Source of the DNA: an uncultured Bacilli bacterium
GTDB taxonomy: Bacteria > Bacillota_I > Bacilli_A > RF39 > UBA660
Direction of reading: 5' to 3'
Length of the DNA: 53,802 bases
Assembly (NCBI GenBank): GCA_944358875.1
Contig: CALVRZ010000004.1
Location: forward strand, 1-53,802
The notes beneath the pieces were generated by a model. The model was not told the DNA's origin. It searched no databases and saw nothing but the letters and a program-made list of their open reading frames with translations. Positions 17,640-26,976 of this stretch are shown here, in pieces (position 1 is the stretch's first letter; each line of letters begins with the position of its first letter). Position numbers and translations under genes: made by a program.

Positions 17640-18635
17640 TTTTCCACAGGTATAGATAAAATAAAAGAAGGCTCTTAGCCTTCTTCAACACTTTCCGACA
17701 ATTCCGTACTTTCCTCTTCTTTATCAATAACTGCTATTGAACTAACTTTTTGATCATCTTTTAAATTAATAAGCTTAACACCCTGTGTCACACGACTCAT
17801 AGTAGAAATACCATCAATATCTAACCTAATAATTATTCCAGTATCTGTAATAATCATTAAATCCATCTTATCCACAACTGTCTTAAATGATACAATAGAA
17901 CCATTTTTATCAGTAATATTTAAAGTTTTTACACCTTTTCCACCACGATTAGTAATACGATACTCATCAATAGGAGTCTTTTTACCATATCCTTTCTCTG
18001 TAACAACAAGAACATTGACGTTTTCCACAGCTATCTCCATACCAACTAGATATCCACCATCTAAATTAATACCGCGTACACCTGAAGCACTTCTTCCCAT
18101 AACTCTAATATTATCTTCTGCAAATCTAACCATACGACCAGTTGAAGAACCCATCAAAATTTCATCATGACCAGTTGTTTTTCTAACAGATATCAAAGCA
18201 TCGTCATCTCGTAAAGTAATCGCTTTCTTACCATTATTTCTAATACTACCAAATTCAGATATATCCGTTCTCTTAATAAAGCCTTGTTTAGTAGCAAATA
18301 CTAAATACTTATAATCTTCATCCTTAGAAATAGGTAATAAAGAAGTAATATATTCATCTTTATCCAAACTAAGCAAATTAATAATTGGAAGTCCTTTAGA
18401 CTGACGACCATATTCAGGTATCTCATATCCCTTCAAACGATATACTTTTCCACTACTTGTAAAGAATAAAATATAATCATGCGTCGTAACATTAATCAAG
18501 TTTTCCACAAAATCCTCTTCATTCGTAGCCATTCCTTTAATACCAACACCACCACGATGTTGCGTACGATACATATTAACAGGTACTCGTTTAATATAAC
18601 CCTTATTCGTTAAAGTAACAACTACGTTTTCCACA
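17640..18635 (-). promoter_or_regulatory. DnaA-box cluster across the gyrA 3' half
   Basis: Same-orientation 9-mers TTTTCCACA at 17640-17648, 18021-18029, 18501-18509 and 18627-18635, and TTATCCACA at 17868-17876. Four lie inside gyrA, where three encode Val-Glu-Asn using GTG-GAA-AAC and one spells Val-Asp. The cluster is immediately beside the parS array. Whether DnaA binds is inference. Confidence 0.4.
17665..17685 (-). terminator. terminator of the gyrBA transcript
   Basis: AAGAAGGC (17665-17672) pairs with GCCTTCTT (17678-17685). The gyrA stop codon lies in the loop and the minus-strand RNA continues with a U-rich tract. Confidence 0.75.
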
Positions 18636-20137
18636 GGTATTAAAGACTCATCTTCGATATAATCCACCGCCGTCATATCAATAGTAGTACGTCTATCATC
18701 AGCATATTTATCTTTAATTTCTAACATTTCCTTCTTAATAATTTCCATTATCTTAGCTTCACTAGCCAAAATCTCATTAAGTTCATTAATTAACTTATTA
18801 AGCTCAGCGATTTCATCAAGAATTTTTTCCTTTTCTAAGCCCGTTAAACGTCTTAACTTCATCTCCAAGATAGCTTGTGTTTGAGCATCAGATAATCCAA
18901 AATTAACTTTTAGTTTATTAGCGGCTTCCTCATCTGTTTCTGCCGATCTAATAATCTTAATAACTTCATCAATATTATCAAGAGCAATTTTCAATCCCTC
19001 TAAAATATGAAGTCTAGCTTGATATTTTTTAAGTTCAAATTGACATCTACGATAAATAACATTCTTTTGATGTTCCAAATACTTCTCTAAAATCAATTTA
19101 AGACCCATTATTCTAGGCTTACCAGCATCCAACATCAAAAAGTTAATACCATAAGATACTTGTAACTGCGTATGTTTATATAAATTATTTAAAACAACAT
19201 TAGCATTAGCCTCTTTTTTAATATCAATAACAATTCTAATACCTGCTAGAGCCGTTTCATCAGTTAAATTACTAATACCATCAATAACCTTATCCCTAAC
19301 AAGTTCTGCAATTCTAGTAATCAAACTCTTCTTATTAACCTGATAAGGTAATTCCGTAATAATAATTCTATCCTTACCATGATGTTCCTCAATTTCAACT
19401 TTAGCTCGTAAAGTAATTGTCCCACGACCCGTTTCATACGCTCTTCTAATACCACTATTACCTAGGATAATACCACCCGTAGGAAAATCAGGTCCCTTAA
19501 TATATTCCATTAAATTATTAAGTTCAATATCAGGATTATCAATATAAGCAACACAGGCATCAATTGCTTCACCCAAATTATGAGGTGGAATATTAGTAGC
19601 CATACCAACAGCAATTCCCATATTACCATTAACTAAAATATTAGGAAAACGACTTGGTAAAACCGTAGGTTCTTTTCTCTGACCATCGTAGTTTGGAGAA
19701 AAATCAACCGTATCCTTATTCAAATCACGAAGTAGTTCCATGGAAATCTTACCTAATCTAGCTTCCGTATATCTTGATGCTGCCGCTCCATCGCCATCGA
19801 TAGAACCAAAATTACCATGACCATCGACTAATACATGACGATAAGTAAAATCCTGAGCCATTCTAACCATCGTATCATATATTGCACTATCACCATGAGG
19901 ATGATAATGACCCATTACAGCACCAACCGCATTAGCACTCTTCTGATATTTCTTATCCGGTGTCATACCTTCTTCATAAAGCGTATATAATACTCTACGA
20001 TGAACTGGTTTCAAACCATCTCGTACATCTGGAATAGCTCTGGCCACAATTACACTCATCGAATAATCCAAAAATGATGTACGCATCTCATTAACTATAT
20101 TGACATCAACTTTTTTATCTCTTTCATTCTCGTTCAT
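17675..20137 (-). CDS. gyrA: DNA gyrase subunit A
   Basis: 820 residues. Catalytic Tyr123 in AASRYTEARL. The quinolone region GDSAIYDTM has the wild-type-like Ser84 and Asp88. The C-terminal beta-pinwheel carries the GyrA box-like QRRGGKG variant (QHRGGVGIKG), supporting gyrase rather than topo IV, as does adjacency to gyrB. Introduces negative supercoils ahead of forks. It starts 11 bp after gyrB ends. Several Val-Glu-Asn triplets in the C-terminal half create DnaA-box 9-mers. Confidence 0.97.
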   Translation of the reverse strand: MNENERDKKVDVNIVNEMRTSFLDYSMSVIVARAIPDVRDGLKPVHRRVLYTLYEEGMTPDKKYQKSANAVGAVMGHYHPHGDSAIYDTMVRMAQDFTYRHVLVDGHGNFGSIDGDGAAASRYTEARLGKISMELLRDLNKDTVDFSPNYDGQRKEPTVLPSRFPNILVNGNMGIAVGMATNIPPHNLGEAIDACVAYIDNPDIELNNLMEYIKGPDFPTGGIILGNSGIRRAYETGRGTITLRAKVEIEEHHGKDRIIITELPYQVNKKSLITRIAELVRDKVIDGISNLTDETALAGIRIVIDIKKEANANVVLNNLYKHTQLQVSYGINFLMLDAGKPRIMGLKLILEKYLEHQKNVIYRRCQFELKKYQARLHILEGLKIALDNIDEVIKIIRSAETDEEAANKLKVNFGLSDAQTQAILEMKLRRLTGLEKEKILDEIAELNKLINELNEILASEAKIMEIIKKEMLEIKDKYADDRRTTIDMTAVDYIEDESLIPVENVVVTLTNKGYIKRVPVNMYRTQHRGGVGIKGMATNEEDFVENLINVTTHDYILFFTSSGKVYRLKGYEIPEYGRQSKGLPIINLLSLDKDEYITSLLPISKDEDYKYLVFATKQGFIKRTDISEFGSIRNNGKKAITLRDDDALISVRKTTGHDEILMGSSTGRMVRFAEDNIRVMGRSASGVRGINLDGGYLVGMEIAVENVNVLVVTEKGYGKKTPIDEYRITNRGGKGVKTLNITDKNGSIVSFKTVVDKMDLMIITDTGIIIRLDIDGISTMSRVTQGVKLINLKDDQKVSSIAVIDKEEESTELSESVEEG

Positions 20138-20148
20138 AACACAACCTC

Positions 20149-22074
20149 CTAAATATCTAGATTCATAACTTGAAGAGCATTTTCCTCAATAAACTTACGT
20201 CTTGGTTCAACATCCTCGCCCATCAAAATTTGGAAAATTTCATCAGCTTGAACCGCATCTTCTAAATCAATTCTCTTAAGTACACGACTTTCAATACTCA
20301 TCGTTGTATCTCTTAACTCAACAGGATCCATCTCTCCCAAACCTTTCATTCGACCAATTTCAGGTTTAGCATTTTCAGGTAACGTTTTTAAATAATCATT
20401 AAGCTCATCATCATCTAGGACATATTTAATCGTTTTACCATGCTTAATTGAATATAAAGGTGGTTGGGCAGCATATACATGTCCCTGTTCAATAAGTGGT
20501 CTAAAATAGCGGTAAAATAGCGTTAAAAGCAATGTTCTAATATGAGCACCATCAACATCAGCATCAGTCATGATGATAATCTTATGATATCTAAGTTTAC
20601 TAATATCAAATTCTTCACCAATACCAGTACCAAATGCCGTAATAATTGTTCTAATTTCTTCATTGCCTAAGATACGATCTAAACGAGCCTTCTCCACATT
20701 CAAAATCTTACCACGAATAGGCAAAATAGCTTGTGTTGCCGGATCTCTACCCGTTTTCGCACTACCAGCGGCACTATCACCCTCGACGATAAAAATCTCT
20801 GATATAGTTGCATCCTTAGAAGAACAATCCGTAAGTTTTCCCCACTGATTAGTAAGTTCGAGTCCTCCCTTACGTCTTGTTAATTCTCTAGCTTTTTTAG
20901 CCGCAACTCTAGCTCTTGAAGCCGTAATAGCTTTTTCCACAATTATCTTAGCTTGATCAGGATGTTCTAGTAAAAATCTTTCAAATTCACCGGCAAATAT
21001 ATTGGCAGCTATTTTTCTTACCTCACTATTACCTAACTTAGTTTTCGTCTGTCCTTCAAACTGTGGATCTGGCACTTTTGCCGATATAACCATCGTAAGT
21101 CCCTCACGAACATCATCCCCTGTTAAAGCATCAGAATTATCTTTAAGTAACTTATTAGCTTTACCATAACTATTAATAATTCTTGTTAAGCTATTCTTAA
21201 CTCCATCTTCATGTGTACCACCTTCAGGTGTCGTAATATTATTAACAAAAGAATGAATAGAACTATTATATCCATCATTATATTGAAGAGCTACTTCCAA
21301 TGTAACATCATCTTCAACTCCCTCAATATAAACAATATCTTCATGAATTGGCGTTACATTTTTATTAAGCATCTTAACAAATTCTTTAATACCACCCTCA
21401 TAAACAAAGATATCTTTCTTATTCTCTTCTCTATCATCTCTTAAAATAATTCTAAGACCCTTATTCAAGAATGCTAATTCTCTTGCCCTAATTCTTAAAA
21501 CATCATAGTCAAAAGTTGTTGTTTCCTTAAAAATTTCAGCATCAGGCATAAAAGTAACTGTCGTACCTGTTCGATCAGGACTACAATCACCAATAACGGT
21601 AAGAGATTGATCAGTATGACCTCCATTAGAAAACTTAGCATTATAAATTTTACTATCTTTATATACTGTTACATCGACCCATTTACTAAGAGCATTAACA
21701 ACACTAGCACCAACACCATGAAGACCTCCAGATACTTTGTATCCTCCACCTCCAAATTTACCACCAGCATGTAGTACCGTATAAACAGTCTCTACTGTCG
21801 AAATTCCCGTTTTAGGATGAATACCAACCGGAATACCTCTACCATCATCTTTAACTGTAACAGAACCATCTTTATTAACAATAATTTCAATATCGTCACA
21901 ATATCCTGCTAAAGCTTCATCAATAGCATTATCAACAATCTCCCATACAAGATGATGTAATCCTCTTGCACTAGTAGTTCCTATATACATACCAGGTCTT
22001 TTTCTTACAGCCTCTAACCCCTCTAATACCTGAATATCAGAAGAATCATAATGTTCAATCGGTTTATTTGTCAT
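20149..22074 (-). CDS. gyrB: DNA gyrase subunit B
   Basis: 641 residues. GHKL ATPase domain ([41 protein letters not shown]), transducer domain, then Toprim ([28 protein letters not shown]) and the C-terminal GyrA-binding tail ([12 protein letters not shown]). The length is typical of Gram-positive GyrB. Downstream of recF by 17 bp in the classical recF-gyrB-gyrA order. Confidence 0.97.
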   Translation of the reverse strand: MTNKPIEHYDSSDIQVLEGLEAVRKRPGMYIGTTSARGLHHLVWEIVDNAIDEALAGYCDDIEIIVNKDGSVTVKDDGRGIPVGIHPKTGISTVETVYTVLHAGGKFGGGGYKVSGGLHGVGASVVNALSKWVDVTVYKDSKIYNAKFSNGGHTDQSLTVIGDCSPDRTGTTVTFMPDAEIFKETTTFDYDVLRIRARELAFLNKGLRIILRDDREENKKDIFVYEGGIKEFVKMLNKNVTPIHEDIVYIEGVEDDVTLEVALQYNDGYNSSIHSFVNNITTPEGGTHEDGVKNSLTRIINSYGKANKLLKDNSDALTGDDVREGLTMVISAKVPDPQFEGQTKTKLGNSEVRKIAANIFAGEFERFLLEHPDQAKIIVEKAITASRARVAAKKARELTRRKGGLELTNQWGKLTDCSSKDATISEIFIVEGDSAAGSAKTGRDPATQAILPIRGKILNVEKARLDRILGNEEIRTIITAFGTGIGEEFDISKLRYHKIIIMTDADVDGAHIRTLLLTLFYRYFRPLIEQGHVYAAQPPLYSIKHGKTIKYVLDDDELNDYLKTLPENAKPEIGRMKGLGEMDPVELRDTTMSIESRVLKRIDLEDAVQADEIFQILMGEDVEPRRKFIEENALQVMNLDI

Positions 22075-22091
22075 AATATCACTTATCCTTC

Positions 22092-23213
22092 CTAATCACT
22101 AACTATTTCTTGTGTTATAATCTTTCCATCATTAATAACATAAACATTAGCGTTTTCCACTAATTTCGTATCAATTAAATTAATATCAGTCGTCGTAATA
22201 ATCGTTTGTACATCATTTAAAATATAATCTATCAATTTATTTTTCTTAGTAACATCAAGCTCACTAAAAATATCGTCCAAAAGTAAAATAGGACTTTCTC
22301 CACTATACTTTGTAAATATATCAATTTCAGATAATTTTAAAGCCAAAATAGCCATTCTAAGTTGCCCCTGTGATCCATACAAAGAAATATTTTTTCCTCC
22401 CAAATAAAAATAAAAATCATCACGATGCGGTCCTATAAATGTCATACCATAATTTTTATCCTTATCAAAAGACTTTTTTAATTTATCATATAGATTATTA
22501 ATCATAACTTTCTTATCTTCATCATAATCTATATTTGAATGATACTTAATCATTAAATCACTAAAACCAGCAATTTTCTCATAAATCTTACTAATTTGTT
22601 CATTTACTTGATCAATAAACTTCTTCCTATAACCATAGATATCCACAGCTAGCTGTGCAAACTTATTATCAATCACATCTAAATAACTAAGATCACTATT
22701 ACTACTAAGATTCATAATTCTAATAAATTCATTTCTCTGTTTCAGTAAACCATTAAAATCATTGACTAATTTAACATATTTATTTGATAACTGACTAAGT
22801 TCAACATTTAAAAATCTCCTTCTAATTCCTGGTCCTTCTTTTATCATCCTAATATTATCTGGACTAAAAAGAATAACTCTAAAATTAGATACATAATCAC
22901 TAAGTTTCTTAATCTCTTTATTATTAATTTTAATTTTTTTCCCATTATCATTAATAATAATCTCTAGATTTTTCAAACTATCTTCCTTATCAATTACCGC
23001 TTTTATGAGAGAAAACTTATTACCTATCTTAATTAAATTCTTATCACTTACTCCAAGATAAGATTTTGTAACTGCTAAAACATAAATAGCTTCTAATATA
23101 TTTGTTTTACCTTGAGCATTATCACCAATTATAATATTTAATTTTTTGTTAAAATTAATATTAAGTTCATCATAATTTCGATAATTATTTAACTCTAAAT
23201 TCTTAATAATCAT
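22092..23213 (-). CDS. recF: DNA replication/repair protein RecF
   Basis: 373 residues. SMC-like ABC ATPase loading RecA at gaps with RecR. Walker [12 protein letters not shown] (residues 30-40), a signature region around [14 protein letters not shown], Walker [15 protein letters not shown]. Lies upstream of gyrB as usual, but the small S4-domain gene yaaA that normally sits between dnaN and recF is absent; a comK-like gene occupies the position. Confidence 0.96.
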   Translation of the reverse strand: MIIKNLELNNYRNYDELNINFNKKLNIIIGDNAQGKTNILEAIYVLAVTKSYLGVSDKNLIKIGNKFSLIKAVIDKEDSLKNLEIIINDNGKKIKINNKEIKKLSDYVSNFRVILFSPDNIRMIKEGPGIRRRFLNVELSQLSNKYVKLVNDFNGLLKQRNEFIRIMNLSSNSDLSYLDVIDNKFAQLAVDIYGYRKKFIDQVNEQISKIYEKIAGFSDLMIKYHSNIDYDEDKKVMINNLYDKLKKSFDKDKNYGMTFIGPHRDDFYFYLGGKNISLYGSQGQLRMAILALKLSEIDIFTKYSGESPILLLDDIFSELDVTKKNKLIDYILNDVQTIITTTDINLIDTKLVENANVYVINDGKIITQEIVSD

Positions 23214-23278
23214 TTAAACCACGTTTTTCACTCAAAATATCACCTTTTTTCTAAAGTAAGTATCCCTCTCTATACATA

Positions 23279-23297
23279 CTAATTATACCATAATTAG
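23279..23297 (-). promoter_or_regulatory. recF-gyrBA promoter -10 within an inverted repeat
   Basis: CTAATTAT-ACC-ATAATTAG is a perfect 8-bp inverted repeat. On the minus strand it contains TATAAT (23287-23282), about 70 bp upstream of recF. No good -35 is visible. The symmetry overlapping the -10 suggests an operator. Confidence 0.45.
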
Positions 23298-23310
23298 ACC
23301 TAAAAAAAAA

Positions 23311-23342
23311 GCAAAAACACATAATTTATATGTATTTTTTGC
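23311..23342 (-). terminator. terminator after comK-like gene
   Basis: GCAAAAACACATA pairs with TATGTATTTTTTGC across a short AT loop, overlapping the comK-like 3' end. The A9 run at 23302-23310 becomes the U-tract. Confidence 0.7.
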
Positions 23343-23778
23343 TTTCATTTAAAGCTTTTTCTAACTTTATGCAACGAGTAACTTGATTATCGATAATATA
23401 ATAAGAAGAATTAATCTCATACATGTTATTTTCCCCAAAAACAAGTACTGTTTTATCATCTCTTTTTATAAATCGTTGTAAGTTATTCGCCGATACCCAA
23501 ACACAGTTTTCATCTCTTGGTGATCTTGTAGGAAAAAAGATAACCTTTTTAGTCTCTTCAATAATAATAGGAGCTTTAACTGTCACATTGATTAAATATT
23601 TGGTGCCCATACATCTTCCCTGATAATTATTACCAAAAAACTTACAACTATCATCAATTATTTGTTTAGGTTTTCTTTTAACAAACACAGTCCTATCCCT
23701 TTCGATAACTTTAGCATAATCAGTTCGATAAGGAATAATCATCAAAGTTGAAGCATTAATCTCATACTCTTTAAGCAT
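23326..23778 (-). CDS. ComK-family competence transcription factor
   Basis: 150 residues against 192 in B. subtilis ComK; shortened at the C terminus. Family landmarks: KVIERDRTVFVKRKPKQIID, SCKFFGNNYQGRCMGT (residues 44-59; the most conserved ComK block), FFPTRSPRDENCVWVSANNL, and DNQVTRCIKL near the end. ComK activates DNA-uptake genes by binding paired AT-boxes. An SD-like GGGGGG lies upstream of the ATG. Located between dnaN and recF, an unusual place. Three Spo0A-like boxes precede it. Whether it drives competence here is unknown, since no com uptake genes are in view. Confidence 0.8.
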   Translation of the reverse strand: MLKEYEINASTLMIIPYRTDYAKVIERDRTVFVKRKPKQIIDDSCKFFGNNYQGRCMGTKYLINVTVKAPIIIEETKKVIFFPTRSPRDENCVWVSANNLQRFIKRDDKTVLVFGENNMYEINSSYYIIDNQVTRCIKLEKALNESKKYI

Positions 23779-23821
23779 TGCTACTTCCCCCCTTTCGCTT
23801 AAGTATTAAAACATATCATAT

Positions 23822-23848
23822 TGTCGAAAAAAGTCTAAAAATGTCGAA
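23822..23848. promoter_or_regulatory. Spo0A-box-like triplet upstream of the comK-like gene
   Basis: TGTCGAA at 23822-23828, degenerate AGTCTAA at 23832-23838, TGTCGAA at 23842-23848: exactly 10 bp apart, so on one face of the helix. TGTCGAA is the B. subtilis 0A box. The triplet starts 44 bp upstream of the comK-like start, in the dnaN-comK gap. Confidence 0.5.
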
Positions 23849-23865
23849 AATCTTCAAAAAATGCC

Positions 23866-23896
23866 AAAAAAAGAACATTTTCTTAAAAAATGCTCT
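23866..23896 (-). terminator. probable terminator after dnaN
   Basis: AGA-CATTTT pairs with AAAATG-TCT (23872-23896) with one bulge on each side. The A-run at 23866-23871 gives a U-tract on the minus-strand transcript. Confidence 0.5.
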
Positions 23897-23920
23897 CTTT
23901 TCCATATCTATTTTTCAAAT

Positions 23921-25036
23921 TTAATAAGTTTTTATTGGCAATACTAACTGAACTAACGAAATATCTTCATCAGATTTTACCACAATTGGATTACTATCAT
24001 TATTCATATAAATTTTAATTTTATCAGTGTTAAAACTCTTAATTGCATCAAGCATAAACTTTGAACTAAAAGATATTTTAATTTCACTATCACTATTAAC
24101 AACCATTTTTTCTTCAACTTTACCAATTTCTGGTGAATTTGAAGATATTGTTAAATCATTCTTCTCCAAAATCAAACTAATAGTATTCTTATCTCGGTCT
24201 GATGTTAATAATGAAGCTCTATCGATCATATCGTAAAACTCATCAGCTCTACATTCAAATTCAATTTCAAAACTATTAGGAATAATTGAAGAAGTCGCAG
24301 GATATGTACCACTAAGTAATCTTGATAAAAACAATATATTCTTATACTTAAATAATATCTTATTATTAAATAAATGTAATTCAACACTATTATCATCATC
24401 ATCAAAAATCTTCGATAATTCTAACAAATTCTTTCCTGGAATAACAATATTAATCGCATTATCAAAAACTTTATCAATAACAATCGTCTTCTTAGCTAAT
24501 CGATAAGAATCTGTTGCCATTACTTCTAACTCACTACCTTCAATTTTAAAATTAATACCTGTAAGTAAAGGTCTTGATTCATTTTGTGAAGTCGCAAAAA
24601 AGGTTTGATTAATTATTGTTTTAAAGATATTTGTCTGTAACAAAATAGGTTCCTTTGTTTCCTCTAACTCTAAATTAGGAAATTCATTAGGATTAACCCC
24701 ATTTAAATTAAATTCAGTGTTACTTGTACTGACAATCATCTTATAACCATCAAGTACTTCAATTGAAATATTAGTATCAGGTAACTTTCTAACAATATCA
24801 ACAATATATTTACCACCGATAACAATACTTCCCAATTCTTTAATTTCTTCTATTTCTTCTGCTGGTATAAAACATTGAATCGAAATATCCGTATCACTTG
24901 CTGATAAATATAACCCCTCATTCTTTAATTCAAACTTAATCCCCGTTAAGATAGGAATCAAATTTCTAGATGATATTGCTTTACTAGCATGATTTAAATT
25001 ACTTAGTAAAACATCTCTTCTAATTACAAATTTCAT
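23921..25036 (-). CDS. dnaN: DNA polymerase III beta sliding clamp
   Basis: 371 residues, the three-domain clamp. N-terminal MKFVIRRDVLLSNLNHASKAIS, central LLTGINFKIEGSELEVMATDSYRLAKK (highly conserved) and C-terminal LPIKTY ending typical of the protein-binding pocket strand (VLPIRT). Directly downstream of dnaA with the unwinding element in the gap between them. Confidence 0.98.
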   Translation of the reverse strand: MKFVIRRDVLLSNLNHASKAISSRNLIPILTGIKFELKNEGLYLSASDTDISIQCFIPAEEIEEIKELGSIVIGGKYIVDIVRKLPDTNISIEVLDGYKMIVSTSNTEFNLNGVNPNEFPNLELEETKEPILLQTNIFKTIINQTFFATSQNESRPLLTGINFKIEGSELEVMATDSYRLAKKTIVIDKVFDNAINIVIPGKNLLELSKIFDDDDNSVELHLFNNKILFKYKNILFLSRLLSGTYPATSSIIPNSFEIEFECRADEFYDMIDRASLLTSDRDKNTISLILEKNDLTISSNSPEIGKVEEKMVVNSDSEIKISFSSKFMLDAIKSFNTDKIKIYMNNDSNPIVVKSDEDISLVQLVLPIKTY

Positions 25037-25044
25037 TTTTCATT

Positions 25045-25193
25045 CCTTCTTTCTATTTATTTTATTATTATATATATTATTTATTATTATACAGTGGAAA
25101 CTGTGGAAAACTTCCTTTTTTCTTTTATTTATAAGGCTTTATTTATCCACAAACCCTGTTGATAACTTGTGTAAAACTTTTTATTTATCCACA
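25045..25193. other. oriC: oriC part 2: AT-rich unwinding element with DnaA boxes (dnaA-dnaN gap)
   Basis: 25045-25092 is almost pure A/T. Read leftward from the box TTTTCCACA (minus strand, 25110-25102), it shows TAA/TAT triplets resembling DnaA-trios. Boxes TTATCCACA lie at 25143-25151 and 25185-25193. This mirrors the incB side of the bipartite B. subtilis origin. The 20-mer AGTGGAAACTGTGGAAAACT at 25093-25112 recurs at 26850-26869 in the other half. Confidence 0.75.
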
Positions 25194-25194
25194 A

Positions 25195-26577
25195 CTATGT
25201 TGATAATTGTTTTTTTAAGTCTCGAATGACAACTTTTAACTGATCATTTTTTTCGAGATCTTTTTTTATCTTTTCATAAGCATTTATAATCGTGGAATGA
25301 TCTCTTCCTCCAAAATATGTTCCTATCTTCGGATAAGACTCATTTGTAAGCTCTCGGCACAAATAAATCGCTACTTGCCTTGGATAGTTAATATTCTGAC
25401 TTCTTTTCTTTCCTTTTATATCATCGATGGTTACTTTAAAATAGTCACAAACAACTCTTTGAATTCGATGAACATCATTTTTATAGACACTTCGGTCCGT
25501 TAATTGATCTTTTAAAGCATCCACTGCCGTATCCAAATCAATATTTCCTCGGTTCATCATTAAAGCATAAGCAAATACTCTCGTAATGGCTCCTTCTAGT
25601 TGCCTAACGTCAGAAGCAAAGTTATTAGCTATATATTCAATAACTTCTTTAGGTACCATCGCCGAAGTTTCCTGATGAGCTATCTTTTTCTCGATAATAT
25701 TCATTCTAAGTTCAAAATCAGGCGGTGTAATATTCGCGGTAAGTCCCCAGTTAAATCGGGTTAAAAGCCTATTTTCTAGCATCTTCAAATCATCGACCGA
25801 TCTATCAGAAGCAATAACAATCTGTTTATTAGAATTATATAGTTCATTAAAAGTATGGAAAAATTCCTCTTGTCCTTTCGTTGCACTTCCTAAAAATTGA
25901 ATATCATCTATCATTAAAACATCAATATTTCGGTATTTGCTTTTAAAACTATCAATCCGATCAAAATTATTATTATCATTATTCCGCACGGCATTAATAA
26001 AATCATTAACAAACTTATCACTAGAAATATATAAAACTTTCTTATTCGAATTTTCAATAATATAATTACCAATCGAATGCATCAAGTGGGTTTTACCTAA
26101 TCCACTTTTTCCATATAAGAATAAAGGATTATAAGCTTTACCAGGTTTTTCTGCGACGGCTCTCGCGGCCACAAAAGCAAACCTATTACTATCTCCGACA
26201 ATAAAATTATCAAAAGTATAATTACTATTTAAATTAGCATCTTCACTACTTTGATAAGGAACACCAGCCTCATTTTCAAGTTCCTTAATTAAATCAGCAT
26301 TAGCATTATTTCCATTCTTATTACTTGCATCCTCATCTTCTGTTATAAAAATAAAGTTAAAGTTAGTTCCTGTAATAGAATTAAAGACATCTTCCATAAT
26401 CTCCAAATAATTTTCTACTAAATGCTTTTTATGAAGAATCATAGGTACTACGACCACAGCATTATTATCTTCTAAACTAGCAAGCCTCGTATCTTTAAAC
26501 CAAGTATCGTAAGATAATGATGAAACCTGTTCTTTAATCTTTTCTAAAAAGCTATTCCATATAATATTGATGTCCAT
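25195..26577 (-). CDS. dnaA: chromosomal replication initiator DnaA
   Basis: 460 residues. Domain I (1-80), a short Asn/Asp-rich domain II (to about 120), AAA+ domain III with GKSGLGKTHLMH (156-167) and DVLMIDDIQFLG (Walker B), and domain IV with GGRDHSTIINAYEKI (DnaA-box recognition). Flanked on both sides by DnaA boxes, so likely autoregulated. The SD TTAGGAGG lies upstream of the ATG. Confidence 0.98.
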   Translation of the reverse strand: MDINIIWNSFLEKIKEQVSSLSYDTWFKDTRLASLEDNNAVVVVPMILHKKHLVENYLEIMEDVFNSITGTNFNFIFITEDEDASNKNGNNANADLIKELENEAGVPYQSSEDANLNSNYTFDNFIVGDSNRFAFVAARAVAEKPGKAYNPLFLYGKSGLGKTHLMHSIGNYIIENSNKKVLYISSDKFVNDFINAVRNNDNNNFDRIDSFKSKYRNIDVLMIDDIQFLGSATKGQEEFFHTFNELYNSNKQIVIASDRSVDDLKMLENRLLTRFNWGLTANITPPDFELRMNIIEKKIAHQETSAMVPKEVIEYIANNFASDVRQLEGAITRVFAYALMMNRGNIDLDTAVDALKDQLTDRSVYKNDVHRIQRVVCDYFKVTIDDIKGKKRSQNINYPRQVAIYLCRELTNESYPKIGTYFGGRDHSTIINAYEKIKKDLEKNDQLKVVIRDLKKQLST

Positions 26578-26605
26578 AAATCCTACCTCCTAACCGCATA
26601 ATTTC

Positions 26606-26633
26606 ATTTTAGCATAAAAAAAAGATTTGTCTA
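26606..26633 (-). promoter_or_regulatory. dnaA: dnaA promoter
   Basis: On the minus strand, TAGACA (26633-26628), 16 bp, TAAAAT (26611-26606), 29 bp upstream of the dnaA ATG, abutting the first DnaA box at 26639. Confidence 0.5.
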
Positions 26634-26651
26634 CACTTTTTTCCACAAAAT

Positions 26652-26717
26652 TTCGACATTTTTCAACATTTTTTCCACAATACCTGTGGAAAACTCATTT
26701 TTCGACTTTTTCCGACA
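26652..26717. promoter_or_regulatory. Spo0A-box-like sites in the origin
   Basis: TTCGACA at 26652-26658 is the exact complement of the 0A box TGTCGAA. One-mismatch versions are TTCGACT (26701-26707) and TCCGACA (26711-26717, 10 bp apart). They are interleaved with DnaA boxes. In B. subtilis, Spo0A~P binds such sites in oriC to restrain initiation at sporulation onset. Confidence 0.5.
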
Positions 26718-26888
26718 AATTTAAACAAACAGGCTTATCCACAAGTTTTCCACAAGCTAAATACCTATTATAAAAGGCTTTACACCACTTTTCTACAGTT
26801 ATAAACTTTGAACAGATTTTTATCCACTGTTGAATTTTTTCCCCTTAAAAGTGGAAACTGTGGAAAACTCAATTTAAACATAAAAAAA

Positions 26889-26912
26889 ATAAGTTTAAAA
26901 CCTTAAACTTAT
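26889..26912 (-). terminator. terminator of the HerA-like gene
   Basis: ATAAGTTTAA (26889-26898) pairs with TTAAACTTAT (26903-26912), loop AACC, with an A-run to the left (U-tract on minus). It protects the DnaA-box region from read-through. Confidence 0.8.
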
Positions 26913-26976
26913 CAAAAAAAATTACTAATCCCTGTGGAAAACCAAAAAAAGCTAAAGAAATAAAATCTCTAGCTTT

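Larger units (their letters stand above)
26639..26941. other. oriC: oriC part 1: DnaA-box cluster upstream of dnaA
   Basis: Boxes TTTTCCACA at 26639, 26671 and 26746; TTATCCACA at 26735; TTATCCACT at 26820; reverse boxes TGTGGAAAA at 26685, 26859 and 26933. Eight boxes in 300 bp, in both orientations, matching the incA-side cluster of Bacillus origins. The 399-bp gene-free gap 26578-26976 holds this cluster, the dnaA promoter, Spo0A-like boxes and a terminator. Confidence 0.8.

Noticed and set aside
20663-21444. Plus-strand open frames inside gyrB
   Set aside because: Antisense shadows of a conserved gene; low-complexity translations.
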